A DNA stretch of 64,000 bases, from assembly GCA_963693085.1 (NCBI GenBank), contig OY856411.1:1352747550-1352811549 (forward strand). The letters run 5' to 3'. This document shows, piece by piece, positions 24,833 to 36,064 of this stretch. Source of the DNA: Alisma plantago-aquatica (Eukaryota; Streptophyta; Magnoliopsida; Alismatales; Alismataceae). Both the position numbers and the translations under genes were made by a program. The notes below the pieces were generated by a model, which was given only the letters and a program-made list of their open reading frames with translations, ran no database searches and was not told where the DNA came from. The first letter of the stretch is position 1; each line of letters starts with the position of its first letter.

Positions 24833-25556
24833 ATGGCCTAATGGCATTTAGCTCGTTGACTTTGATCCAGTGTCCCTGGTTCCAATCTCTATGAGCATAA
24901 GTTGTATTTTTTCTCATGTCGGGGAGGGTGAGCTCTCGTGTCATGCGATAGGATCAAGTATCGTGTGATAGGCTCACATATCGTGCGATAGGTTCTATTT
25001 GGAGTATCGTGTGATAGTTTGTTCCCGATAGGGATTTGTTTATTGGTTAGGCTTCCGGCAGATTCACGCATTCCGTGTATCGGGCAAGCAGCTGGGTAGG
25101 AGATGACATGCGGTAGTGTTGTGCGATAGGCCTTTGCATGGAGTATTGGGCGTTAGGCTTTGGCTGACAGAGATTTGTTTATTGAAGCATACGGTTTCAT
25201 GGGGGGAGCTCTCGTATCGGCTTGCTCAAAGCTCCCGTGATGGCCTAATCAAAACTCCCGTATCGGGCGACAGAAATTCTGGTGTCGTGCAGCTCCAGTG
25301 AGCAGATACAAGCTTGGTAGCCGATACATTATAGGAAACTGATACGCAAAAAAGCTAGCCGATACGTGTTGGCAAACTGTTATAGAGGAAACGAGAGCAA
25401 AGAATACCGTATCGTGCATGAGCTGAGCTCTCGTATCGTGCATGAGGGGGTAAGTACCCGATCAAGATGTTGCCCTCGCCCCTTTTGCGTAGGGTGACAA
25501 GACAGACCACGTGAGATCGCGGGACACAACAGGTCATTGTGGAGAGGAGAAACAAG
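24833..25556 (+). promoter_or_regulatory. LINE 5' UTR with repeated TATCG-TG-CGATA palindromes
   Basis: Between about 24,930 and 25,450 the word GTATCGTGYGATAGG or parts of it recurs (near 24,941, 24,958, 24,976, 25,007, 25,112, 25,407, 25,432). The complete form TATCG-TG-CGATA is an inverted repeat with 5-bp arms. L1-type elements carry their internal promoter in the 5' UTR, so these may be promoter monomers. That role is inference. Confidence 0.6.
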
Positions 25557-27215
25557 ATGATATCGACTGCAGTCTCACCGGAGGAGTTGCTTCCCGATAT
25601 TAGGGTTGTGATGACCCGCGAAGACACACCGCATGAATCGCCGTCTAGGGTTTCGGTGATGGAAGAACGGAGGGATGATCGACCCGATCGTGTTGGGCCC
25701 GAGCGAAAGGAGGTTCTGGCATCTAGTAGCCCATTGATGGCGCAGCCGCAGGAGGTTACCCAGCGTCCTGATGATGATGGGGCGCCACCGCCGCCACTGA
25801 GGGAGGAAGGAGACGTAGCTACTCCTATGGTGTTTGAGTCGGACTGCCCACCGATCGACCATACTGGTCCGGTGAATCAAGCGACGCAGTCATCTGAGAT
25901 CAGAACGACAGAGGTTCTTACTGTCCCAAACCCTAGGCAGGAGCCTGTTCTGACACCCATCACACAGTCGGTCATCTCGCAGCGGACACAGAGAAAGACA
26001 CCGCTATACGGGATCCCTCACGACACATGCTTCAGATGTATGGGGAGAGGCCATTGGCAGGCGCAGTGTAGAGGAAGCAAGGTTTGCTATAAGTGTCTTA
26101 GACCGGGTCATGTGGCTGCTAGATGCTCGCAGTATATGCTGAGAACGAGGCCACCGGACATACACTCAAGGGCAACGTTTCTGCCACTGTCGTCGGGCAT
26201 CCCGGCCAGGGGCGGCCCACAACACATCCCTAAGTGCATCGTTGTTGATGTCGGGCCTGACGACGAGATGCGCAAAGTGAAGATGACGGTTCTTGAGAGG
26301 GCGGTGGAGATATCATGGCCGTATGATGTTCAATGGAAGGAGCTTTGCCCACTCTTGCGGCAGTGCTAGCCCAATGCGGCGGACCTATACATATTTGCTG
26401 AGCGTAAGGCTGTTGCTTTCTTCTCATGCGATAAGGAGGCGAAGGACGTAAAGGAGAAGGGCGTACCGGATATGCGCGGAAAAAAAATTGATTTGCAACT
26501 CATGAGTAATGGAGAACAGCACCAACAGAAGGAGGCTTTCTGGTTTTGGGTAGCAGACATCCTGATTACCTGCAGAGATGATGACACGATGGAGAAGATG
26601 ATATCACCTTTTGGTAAACTGAGGTTCATTTCAGACTGGCAGAAGGAAAAAGATGACTTATCTGGCTTGATTATCCTAGTTGAGGCATTTAGTGAAGATG
26701 TCCCTCAATTTGTATCTCTTACTTACGGGCAGCGTCGGACATCTGTGCAGTTCTTCATGTTGGCAAGAGGGCCGGTGGGGTCCAATAGCACATAGCTTAC
26801 TGAGTTTGGGAGAGATTCAGGGATACCTAGGGAGGCCTTATCTATGCAGGGGAAGACGATTGTATCTAATGCCATGGTGGTTGTGTCAGACAAAACCTCA
26901 GATTCTAGAGCGATACCTCAGACGCGGAGCCCGTCCCCGATCAGGCAACACCATAGATCACCAAGACGAGTGGTCGTGGATAGAGAGGGCAACAATAGAT
27001 TTTTATCGAACAGACGATTGGAGGATTTCATTTTCATTGAGGGTGACTATGCTGATCATAGGAGGACATCTGGAAGGAGTCATGGCAGACATAGAAGAGA
27101 AGGGGATGATAGTCGGTACCACAGACGGTATCATTCCAGGAGGAGACACTCAGACTACGACGGAGAATTCTTTGATGGATACTGGTCGGAGTTGGAGGGG
27201 GGATATAGCCCCTGA
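25557..27215 (+). pseudogene. LINE ORF1: RNA-binding protein with two zinc knuckles
   Basis: The ATG at 25,557 opens MISTAVSPEELLPD. An acidic and proline-rich N-terminus leads to CFRCMGRGHWQAQC and CYKCLRPGHVAARC (about 26,029-26,126), two CCHC knuckles with all Cys and His present. The frame is cut by TAG at 26,367-26,369 and at 26,793-26,795. Between and beyond these it remains open and reads an RNP-like region (VADILITC, PQFVSLTYGQRR) and an Arg/Ser/His-rich basic C-terminus, ending with TGA at 27,213. Plant L1 ORF1 proteins bind element RNA. Both stops are TAG, as expected from CAG by C-to-T change. Confidence 0.85.
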
Positions 27216-27255
27216 TCATTTTCATCTTTGGTGGTGACGGCGGTACAAAGTTAAT

Positions 27256-30200
27256 ATGGACTTTACTTCTATTTTTTGGAACATCAGAGGGGCATCTAAT
27301 AATCCTACAAGGAGAGTTATGAGTAGAATTTGTGGTAGATATAAACTAGGTGTGGTTTGTTTGTTTGAGCCGTTTCTCCATGTTGAGCAGGCTGCGGAAC
27401 TCATGGACATTGTGAGGCTTGATTGGACGGTGAATAATCAAGAGGAGGAAGGGAAGATTTGGTTCTACACAGACATAGATACAAATCCTTCTATTTTCAA
27501 GAGACATAGGCAACACATCACGGTGAGATTGGAGGCCAGCGATGGGGCAAAGTTCTTTGTTACAACCATATATGCCAGTTGTGATCACCTTGAGAGGAGG
27601 TCTTTGTGGGAAGAGATAATGACAATGGCGGAACATATAGGTGATGAGCCATGGATGATTGCAGGTGACTTCAATGTGGTACGTAATATAAGGGAGAGAT
27701 GAGGCGGGAACACACCAGGTTATCAGGACATGCTGGATTTCAACACCTTGATCGAGGATGTTGCTTTGGATGAAATTCCGTTTGAAGGCAGTCAATTCAC
27801 TTGGGTGAACAAGCAAATTCTTACACCTACTATGTGGCAGAGAATAGATAGGGTGTTAGTGAATGAGGCATGGATGGTGGAGAGGCCCGCAACCAAATCG
27901 ATACACTTAACTAGAGATAGAGTTTCTGATCACAGTCCTATAGTGACAATTCCAGGTGATCAAGCATTAGAGTGAAAGACGGCACATTTTGTTTTCATGA
28001 AGGCATGGCTCGAGCACGAAGACTGTTTAAAGGTGATTGAACAGGCTTGGAGTGAACAGGTGACTGGACACCCGTCCTTCATTTTCTATCACAAGCTTAA
28101 AAGAGTTAGATCAGCTTTGCGAAGATGGAGCAAAGAGTCCTATGGAGAAATCAAGCAGCGCATCAAAGACTTGGAGGATGTGGTGTTTACTACACAGGTG
28201 GCGTTCGATGGGAACCCAACTATGGCGAATGAAGCTAACCTGAGGACGGCTGAGAAAGAAATGCAACATTTGTTGGATGAAGAAGAGGCGATGTGGAAAG
28301 AGAAAGCGAGGATAAGCTGGCTTCAAGACGGGGAGCGTAATACAAAATTTTATCATGCTACCGTCAAAGCACGGAGGAAGCGCAGGAGGCTTAACAGCGT
28401 GGTCTTACAGGATGGCACGTGTATATCGGATCCTAAGATGATGGCGGAGGTGGCGGCGGACCTCTATAAACATTTCTTCAATGAGGTGGTGGAAACAAAT
28501 GTACCTGAATTGGAGGATTTCTTGCATAATATCCCGGAGTTGGTATCTATGGATGAAAATCTTTCCCTACTCGTTGTCCCCCGTGAAGAGGAGGTTGTGA
28601 AGGCCCTACTCAAGATGGACTCCTCAGCAATTCCAGGTCCGGATGGGTTCACTAGGATGTTCTTCCGGGCTGCTTGGTCAATCATTGGTACGGATTTTAT
28701 GAAGATGACGGAGGCTTTCTTTAGAGGACAGCCTTGCTTTAGGGGCCTTTTTTGCTGCTGAATTCTGCTTATTCCGAAGGTGGATTGCCCAAAGAGACTA
28801 CCAGAGGACTTTAGGCCAATCTCTATTGAAAATTTTGCCCTCCGTATTCTTGCACGTATTCTCAGTGATAGGATGGCTCCCATGATGCCGAGACTGATTT
28901 CCAAGGTACAAGGTGCCTTTGTTAAAGGATCCGACATCACTCATCATGTCAGGCTTGCGAAGGAGCTGATGCACGACATCAATAGGGGACAAGGGACACC
29001 CAATGTGATTCTGAAGTATGATATGTCGAAATCTTACGATAGGACTATCTGGAATGTTCTGTGGAGAGTGATGTAGCAATTTGGGTTTAGTAAGGATATG
29101 GTGAAGCTGTGCTTAAGTTTCTTTTCTAATACATGGGCTACCATCACGGTTGGGGACGAAACTGCAGGATTTTTTCCGATGAGTAGAGGACTCAAGCAAG
29201 GTTGTGCGCTATCCCCTTTCTTGTTCATTGTTTTCGAGGAGATTCTATGTAGAAAATTTCTAAAGATAGAAGAGGAGGGGAACATTTCGAGATTCAAGAT
29301 CAGGGAGGAGGCGATTCCGCCAAGCATTCTATTATATGCGGATGATATTGCTTTATTCTTCAATGCTGATTAGAGATCGATGGAGAAGGTTAGGGATACT
29401 TTTGAGGCGTATGAAAGGGCCACGGGGCAAAGAATCAATAAAGATAAATCCATATGTGTAGTAGGTGGGAAAGATTTGGAGATGATAAATAGTGTGGCAG
29501 TTTGTATGGATATGGGGGCGGCGAAGGAATCTATCACTTACCTGGGTATCCCTATAACAAAAGGAAGGATGAGACTCAACGACTTCGAGTTCTTGATGAA
29601 GAAGATTGTTAATAAATTCACAACTTGGAGATCCAAACTCCTATCCTTCGCGGGAAGAAGACTACTAATCGCTCACGTGCTATCATCCATTCCTGTATAT
29701 ACGGTGGCTGTGATTGGCATTCCAGTGGGGATTGCAGACCGCATTGAGAGGAAGCTTTCTCATTTCTTGTGGGTGGGCAGGGATGAACAACACAGAAAAT
29801 CTTGGCTCAGTTGGCACAGAGTTGCAAGACCTCTATCTCAAGGTGGGTTGGGGTTTCCATCGCTCCGTCTGATAAATGATGCTTTCGTTGGGAAGGCTTG
29901 TTGGGAGGTGTTGACGGTGAATTCAATATGGGCCAGTTTCTGCAGGTGGAAGTATGCCAATGTGGTAGCAGGTCGTGATAATGTCTTTCCGGTTCCTTGA
30001 AGTTGGGACCTTCTCCTTCTCCGTACTGGAAACGTATATGGGATATGATGCCACATGTGTTCCCTATGTGTAGATGGGTGGTAGGGAGAGGTGAAATTCC
30101 TTTCTGGGACTCGAGGTGGTGTGAGCAGCGTTTGACAAATCATGCTAGATTCGCTAGTGATAGAAGACACCCTTTTCTTATTAAAGACTTCTGGATTGAA

Positions 30201-31460
30201 GGCCAGGGATGGGATTGGGAGTTACTGAGGACGATAGTTGACGATGATGGGTTGGATATCATCCGTGAATCTAACGCATGGATCGCTGATGTGGAAGATA
30301 GAATGGTATGGAGTCCGGGGTTGAGAGGTGTATTCTCTATGATATCATTCAAAAAGCTACTGATGGTAGATGGAAGGGAAGGTCCTGCTGGGTTAGAGTG
30401 GATTTGGAAGAGTAGCTTCCCTAAGGCGGCGGCTTTCATTTGGAAGTCTGTTAGAGGGGCCACGTCAATGGATGATAATATTAAAGCTAGATGCTGCATT
30501 CCCTTTGCATCTCGATGCAACTGCTGTGAGGAGCCGCATGAGGAGAGCATTGGACACCTGATTTTCCATGGACAAATGGCGGGTTTCTTTTGGGGTAAGT
30601 TTGCTGAGATGACAGATTTGCATCCACCTAATGACGTCAGATCCCTAATAGATACCTGTGTTTTGGGGAAGAGGAAGAAACTAAAAGAGTGGCTAGCTGG
30701 AAACCTGGCGGTTCTAATCCCGTATAGCATATGGCGGTTGAGATGCCAAGCCAGATTCGAGGAGCAACATCGACCTTTCTCTCATGAATGGAGTTGGGTT
30801 ATTGCGGTGCTGAACGTCCAGCTGAAGAGGAGATCTTTTGTGTTAGATACAGATAACAACATTTATGCACGGATGAGGGAGGCAAGCTTGACTGAGCCGC
30901 GAGTCTTGATGAGACAAATAGAGCTTGTGAGATGGCAAACTCCTGACCTGCATAATCTTAAGCTCAACCTCACGATCGGGAGAGATAGAGATAACCAAGG
31001 AGTGTCTCGAAGGTGGGCGGAAGGAGTTATAAGAAATCACAGGGCTAATATCTGCCTTGTATTCAGAGCTTGGCTCAGGAGTACGGATTACATTCTTGCA
31101 TATATGCAAGTGTGTGCTATCGGGTTGAAGATAGTGAGAGACCATGCTTTGATCATTTCGTGTATTGAGATTGATGAGGCGTACGTGCATGACATCTTAT
31201 GGAACAACGGGATGGAACTATGGAAGACGTCACCGTTCGTTAGGGAGCTGCGAGAGGAGCTTGATTCTGCTATGATATATGGGTCCTTGGTTCACAAGGT
31301 CATCAACTCGATACCTCATGAACTAGGGAAATGGGGCAGCAGGTTGAATGAGCCTTTCATTGCTTCAGATACACTGAATATACCACGTAGAGTAAGAGGT
31401 ATGGCGGCTTTAGAGAAACGTAGAGTCCCTTACATTGTTTTGCGAAGTGCCGTTGATTAG
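27256..31460 (+). pseudogene. LINE ORF2: APE endonuclease, reverse transcriptase, zf-RVT and RNase H-like C-terminus
   Basis: It starts MDFTSIFWNIRG, 40 bp after ORF1. The endonuclease holds WNIRG, GDFN (about 27,665) and SDHSP (about 27,925), which are the Asn, Asp and His positions of APE nucleases. The reverse transcriptase runs from about 28,560 (IPGPDGFT) through FRPIS, LKQGCALSPFLF and YADD at 29,335-29,346, which is intact. A zf-RVT region follows at about 30,330-30,600 with Cys, Cys and His residues. The last ~190 residues resemble plant LINE RNase H in layout (LKLNL, GVIRNHRAN) but lack the usual acidic residues. In-frame stops are at 27,700, 27,973, 28,759, 29,074 and 29,371, with one frameshift near 29,985-29,997. 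The product would nick target DNA and prime reverse transcription there. Confidence 0.88.
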
Positions 31461-31609
31461 GTTGTTATGATGTTTCTGGTTTTTATTGCTCTTTACCTGC
31501 GCTGTTATAAGCAGGAGCTGTAATTTCTGGATGATTGTGCCCACAAGAGGGGTGTGGGATGAATAAGAGTGACCCCTGGCTTAACCAAAAAAAAAATGTT
31601 GACTTGGGT
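31461..31609 (+). other. LINE 3' UTR, poly-A tail and right target duplication
   Basis: After the ORF2 stop about 125 bases lead to GTGACCCCTGGCTTAACC and a run of A (31,587-31,596). The duplicated ATGTTGACTTGGGT follows at 31,596-31,609. Confidence 0.85.
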
Positions 31610-32125
31610 ATGTCATCTATCTTGATCCATCACTAGTGATATCCCAACCTTAGATCTATCTTTGAAAAGACCACATCACCCCTTAACTGGTCAAATAGAA
31701 CATCAATCGGAGGTAAGGGATACTTATTCTTAATCGTCACTTTGTTCAACTATCTGTAATTGATACACAACCTATGGATTTATCTTTCTTTTTGACAAAC
31801 AACACTGGAGCACACCCATGGTGACATACTTGGGGTGATAAAACTATTCTCAAGCATCTCTTGCAATTGTTTCTTCAACTCTAACATCTCTGTTGGCTCC
31901 ATTCTATAGGATGTCTGAGCTAGCAACTGTGTGCCCAACACTAGATTGATCTTGAAATCAATCTCTCTAACTAGAGCAACACCTGGGAACTCTTTTGGAA
32001 ACACATCCTCATACTCATAAACAACTAGCACCTCCTGGATACTTGGACTCCTTGCCTTGGCATCCACCACATGTGCCAAGAATGCATCATAGCCTTGCCT
32101 CATGAGCTTCTCTACCACCATCTAT
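31610..32125 (-). pseudogene. pol: Pol (5' part): N-terminal reverse transcriptase of the Tekay-like element
   Basis: The minus-strand frame carries YEDVFPKEFPGV, REIDFKINLVLGT, YRMEPTEMLELKKQLQ and ENSFITPSMSPW, the N-terminal RT signature of Del/Tekay Ty3/gypsy elements. It is in the same orientation as 22,393-24,832 and was contiguous with it before the LINE inserted. A frameshift follows the SPW motif. Confidence 0.8.
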
Positions 32126-32225
32126 AACACCAAACATGTCAAAAGAATCCTCCTATCACCTTGAAAACCCATGAAATATCGCCATCAACACATGTCCCCA
32201 TCTTGAAACTACAGTCCAAGTTCAC

Positions 32226-32534
32226 CTAATACTTCTCTAAAGTATCCATTCTAAGGATAACATTGAATCCATGCATATCAAGAGGTATGAGGTCCACTTG
32301 AATGTTATGTACTAAAAAATAAAGGACCCAATAAGGACACACCTCCTGCAGCTCAGTTGAACCAACCAACGGGGTTTCTAAACAAAGACTATCATGCCTA
32401 TGACTAACATGCAAGGAACATCTAGTAATCACTTCTCTAGTGATAAAAGAGTGTGTAGCACCCATGTTAACCAAAATAGATATAAAGAAAGAAGAAAATG
32501 AATTAGAATGAAATAACTCCATCTGACCTGTCAC
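32226..32534 (-). pseudogene. Aspartic protease of the Tekay-like element
   Basis: The active-site block reads LVNMGATHSFI where LVDSGATHSFI is usual, so the catalytic Asp is Asn. Further protease-like blocks follow (VDLIPLDMHGFNVILRMD, usually ILGMDWL). It sits between gag and RT as expected. Confidence 0.8.
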
Positions 32535-33613
32535 AACTCACGGGTTGACCACTCCTTCTAACTGACTCATAGCAAAGAATCAAGTCATTGCATGTTGTTG
32601 CCCCTATAATCTGCTAGCCTATCTAGAAGAACCAGCCTACAACACATGACCACGTCCTCTTCCACTGCCAATGTTGAACTATTGCCACTACTATGACCCT
32701 TGTTGGCTCTGTCTTGGTTGTTGGGTAACTTCCTCATCTCTTACATGGCAGTTTCATCTGATATATCCCACCTGTCCACACTTATGGCAAGTTCTGGAGT
32801 CATATTGTGGCCTCATCAGTCCTATCACCGATACTGATACTGCACTTTGGGCTCCTATAGGAAGAAAGTTGCAATCTCTTCCTCTTCTAGGTGACCATTA
32901 TGACTGACTTTTTGATCTCTATTGTGATGGTGGTACGAAAAACCTTGACTTCTTAAAGCCAACTGATTAATGTCCCTGATACTGAGCATGTCTCTTCTTG
33001 GCCTTTGTCTCATATTTCTCCACCACCGACCATTCCACCCTTCCAACTGACTCTACAAATAAAGAAAACTTCTCTATGTTCTCTAGAGATGACACTAGAG
33101 TCGTAAACTTAGTACTCAAACCTTTCTCAACCGTCTAATCCTATCCTTTTATATTGTTTCCATATGGGGACAAAATCTTAAAAGCTCCATGAACTTGTCT
33201 TCATACTCGTTAACTGACATAGATCCCTATCAGATCTTATTGAACTGGTTGATCTTCCCATCCAGATAGGTCTCCAGGAAGTACCGACTCATAAACTCTC
33301 GTTGGAACTCTTTCCAATTGATCACAACACCTGGTCTGATCTCCTCCTCAATGGCCCACCAGTGGCCAACACTCCACTTTAACAGATACACAGTGTGCTT
33401 TCACCTTATCCTCCATGTGGATGTTGAGGATCTTGAAGGCCTTCTCCAACTTGATCAATAACAAATTTGCATCTATCGAGTTTTTTTACCCGCATACTCC
33501 ACCACCCCTACATGTCTCAACCTCTCAAAGGTCTACCTGATCCCAAAGATTCCACATTGGGGTTTGTCGCTCTTGCTTGAGGTGGAGGCATTTTGTCTGC
33601 CATATGTGTCATC
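32535..33613 (-). pseudogene. gag: Gag of the Tekay-like element, 5' end cut off by the Athila insertion
   Basis: In minus sense, starting at 33,613, the sequence encodes MADKMPPP, TFERLRHVGVVEYAG (about 33,510-33,555, different frame), and VGHWWAIEEE...FQREFMSRYFLETYLDG (about 33,250-33,370). A zinc knuckle region follows at about 32,765-32,800, reading CHKCGQVGY where His is expected at the last position. These align with gag of the element at 49,234 and 63,165. Frameshifts and stops are frequent. Gag upstream of MADKMPPP lies beyond the nested insertions, outside the window. Confidence 0.75.
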
Positions 33614-33799
33614 TGATGAACCCATATTCATCATGATTTTTAGTCATCTTTTTTGGACCAATTCGATTCAATATTTTCGATTTCATCTCCTAAATCTCAC
33701 AAAATGTAAGATTTCTTAACTGACTCAATTATCAAGATTATTAACTAGATTTATATTGATTTTATGCAGGTCTTGATGAGGATCAACCATAAACTAGAA

Positions 33800-34480
33800 C
33801 TCACCAAAGATCCTCTCAACCTTGGTCTTGACCAAATGATTTTGCCTATTTGGTCTTGGTCAATCGTTCTTTACCAAACGGTTTTCCCTAGCGGTCTACC
33901 CATTCAGTTTTGACCTATCGGACTTAGCCATTCACTCACACGTTCCTCCACCTGCCACCTACCCAAATGGCCCCCAAGACCATTTGGACCCAAGACCGTT
34001 TGGGACGCCAAAGACTGTTTACATCTCAAGACCGATTGAACCCATCGGTCTTTAACACCGTTTGGAAGTGAAGACCGATTGAAGCCAAGACCATTTGGAG
34101 CCAAGACTAGTTGGACTAGAAACCATTTGGAAGTGAAGACCGATGGGTTGCAGACTGTTTGCCCGAGACCGTGAGAGCTCAAAACTGTTTGGCAGTGCAT
34201 GGTCCCAAGATTGTTTGGATTTGTTCAGTCTTCAAGACTATTTGGTCAACCGATACTCTCAAGACCGTTTGAACGACGATCGTTTCCTGAAGACCGTATA
34301 GTAATAGATCCGCAAGACAGTTTGGACAGAGACTCAAGACCGATCAGAGGCAGAAACCATTAAAGCTAGAACCGTATGAAATACGAGACCGTTTGGCCTT
34401 CAACCGGTCTCCAAGAGCGGTTGGTGGGTACTAATCAAAACCGTTTGGACAAAGACTCAAGACCGTTTAAAGAAGTTCAT
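33800..34480 (+). repeat. Array of AAGACCGTTTGG motifs in the Athila 5' LTR (U3)
   Basis: More than twenty exact or one-to-two-base variants of CAAGACCGTTTGG occur, spaced irregularly 10-40 bases, mixed with the reverse form CGGTCTT. The array lies upstream of the TATA box. In the partner LTR copy (43,400-44,055) perfect CGGTCTT-C-AAGACCG palindromes stand at 43,642-43,656, 43,822-43,836 and 43,849-43,863. The same words fill the LTRs of the unrelated Tekay-like elements downstream. Confidence 0.85.
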
Positions 34481-34510
34481 AGAAAAAATGTGAGGACCAA
34501 AGCCAAGCCT

Positions 34511-34518
34511 ATAAATAG
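34511..34518 (+). promoter_or_regulatory. TATA box of the Athila 5' LTR
   Basis: TATAAATA in the context AGCCTATAAATAGGACC, about 900 bp into the LTR and just after the motif array. The 3' LTR copy is cut before this point. Confidence 0.6.
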
Positions 34519-35087
34519 GACCACATGGGTCCCCATTTGGGCATTGATCTGGGGTACGCCGCCAGGCTTCCCAAACGCAAGGTTCGATCTAGCTCCATCC
34601 ACGTACATCCACGCCATAGCCACTTCACCTGCTCCTCCTACTGTGAGCAAGGAAGTCAAGTAGAGAAGGAAGGTGGAGAAGAAGGTTCGCCCGGTCTGCC
34701 TTGGTGGTTCTTCCTCCTCATCCAAGATCTGCCCCGACATGATGCAGAAGACCGCATCATCTTCACCGAGCTGCGACGACCTTCTTCATCATGCTCATGG
34801 TGGTATCTTCCCTCTCTCTCTTGTTCTTCTTGTTTCTCGCATCATGAGCAAGTAGTTCCTTTTCGCTGGGGTGCGGGGACTTGCCCCACTGCCCATGCAA
34901 GCATGTTCTCTTATTAAACATTCCCTGGCAATGTATATAACTTTTCATTTCGTTGTTAATCGTTAATGTTTGAAGATTGGTTGCTTGCTTTCATCATGTT
35001 TTCCCTATGTTGTGAGAACTTCTATACATAGGGTAGAATGTCGATTAATGAGGTTGACTCCCAAACTAGAAATAGAATGTGATTCCT

Positions 35088-35512
35088 TGAGGTAGTAAGT
35101 GTATGATCCGTAAGGGGACGAGCCATCTAGCCTACAGTGACGCTTCTATGGCCTAAACATCCCTCAGGGAGGGCCACAACCTTAGTTGGATTTTGTATCT
35201 TCCTTGTTAATCATTGATGTTTGCTTGTAGATTAATCACCGATTTGCTTGTCGATTGGCACGGTTGACTCCTTGTTGAGAACTTCTGATAGGATTCCTTG
35301 AGGTCGTAAGTGTGTGATCCGTGAGGGGACCAACCATCTAGCCTACGGTGATGCTTCTATGTGCCTAAACATCCCTCAGGGAGGGCCACATCCTTAGTTG
35401 GATTATGTATCTTCGGAACTGTAAGTGTATGATCTGGATGGCGATGAGATATTTGATACCTAAGGGGATGCTTACGCGGACCTAAACATACCTAAGGGAG
35501 GGTTCACAACAG
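35088..35512 (+). repeat. Two-and-a-half tandem copies of a ~200-bp unit in the Athila LTR
   Basis: GATTCCTTGAGGT-GTAAGTG...CTTCTATG...CCTAAACATCCCTCAGGG at 35,088 recurs at 35,288, then in shorter, more diverged form at about 35,415-35,510 (CTGTAAGTGTATGATC, CCTAAACATACCTAAGGG). Confidence 0.75.
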
Positions 35513-35884
35513 TTCTATTTGGATAGTTATTTCTTTCCTGGATGTTTGATGTTTGGATGTGTTTGCATGTGTAGTGGTGGTGAAACCCGGGACCATCCTA
35601 GCAATTCCATATCATTACTTTAGATCCAACTTTAATCTGCTCTTTACTTTCCTACAATTAGTTTAATTAACCTCAAATCAACTAATCGTTCTAAATATTA
35701 GTCTTACTTGAGCTAGATTTGACTGATAACGATTCTTAAAAATGTTGTCTCTTGGGATTCGATCCTTAACTATACTACGATAAGACCCATCCGCTTGTGG
35801 GTGGTATTATTGCACAAGGTTTTGGTAAAAGCTCGGGGATCTCAACCCTGAGTGAATTTGTTAGTGCGATAATATTTCACGTCA

Positions 35885-36064
35885 AATTATTGCGCCGTTG
35901 TCGGGGACAACGGAATTAGTTAGTCAAATCTAGTTCTTTAAAGGCTAATCTAGGTTTTTGTTTTCCTTTTTGATATGATCGATCATTCACTTGAATTTGG
36001 TTTCTCTCCATCAACTTTAATTTTGAAAACTATTTTCATCTCAGGTACCCTCAAGGACTAGTGC
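35885..36064 (+). promoter_or_regulatory. Primer-binding site and leader of the Athila element
   Basis: Four bases after the LTR end, TTGCGCCGTTGTCGGGGAC (about 35,890-35,908) matches the TGGCGCCGTTGCCGGGGA type complementary to tRNA-Asp. The leader continues to the presumed gag ATG at 36,065. Confidence 0.8.

Larger units (their letters stand above)
24833..31595 (+). mobile_element. Full-length plant L1-type LINE (non-LTR retrotransposon)
   Basis: The 6.76-kb insertion has a 14-bp perfect target duplication, a 5' UTR of about 720 bp, ORF1 (25,557-27,215), ORF2 (27,256-31,460) and a short 3' UTR ending in about nine A. ORF order and domains (CCHC ORF1; APE endonuclease, RT, zf-RVT in ORF2) are those of plant L1 elements. 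It lies in the reverse transcriptase of the minus-strand Tekay-like element. It is visibly GC-richer than its surroundings. Stop codons are few and mostly single C-to-T type changes, so it is a younger insertion. Confidence 0.93.
10306..33613 (-). mobile_element. Del/Tekay-like Ty3/gypsy retrotransposon, minus strand, decayed and three times interrupted
   Basis: In minus-strand order the window holds most of gag (33,613 to ~32,600), protease (32,534-32,226), reverse transcriptase, RNase H and integrase (32,121-31,610 and 24,832-22,393), a polypurine tract (~22,345), and the 3' LTR (22,333 to 10,306). The order protease-RT-RNH-INT and the integrase C-terminal HPVFHVSMLRK motif identify Ty3/gypsy of the Del/Tekay chromovirus type. 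It is interrupted by the element at 11,108-19,071, by the LINE at 24,833-31,595, and in gag by the Athila element starting at 33,614. Its gag 5' end, PBS and 5' LTR must lie beyond the window. All coding segments carry stops and frameshifts, and it is the oldest layer of the nest. Confidence 0.85.
33614..35884 (+). repeat. 5' LTR of the Athila element
   Basis: 2,271 bp from TGATGAACCCATATTCATC to TTTCACGTCA, followed by the PBS. The first 859 bases recur at 43,197-44,055 with about 5% differences by eye. The terminal TGATGAA...TTCATCA is itself an inverted repeat, shared with the gag-protease element. Confidence 0.92.

Noticed and set aside
26367..29373. Stop codons in the LINE as evidence of an alternative genetic code
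   Set aside because: TAG and TGA both occur at scattered sites where Gln or Arg codons one C-to-T change away are plausible, and a frameshift is also present. This is ordinary decay.
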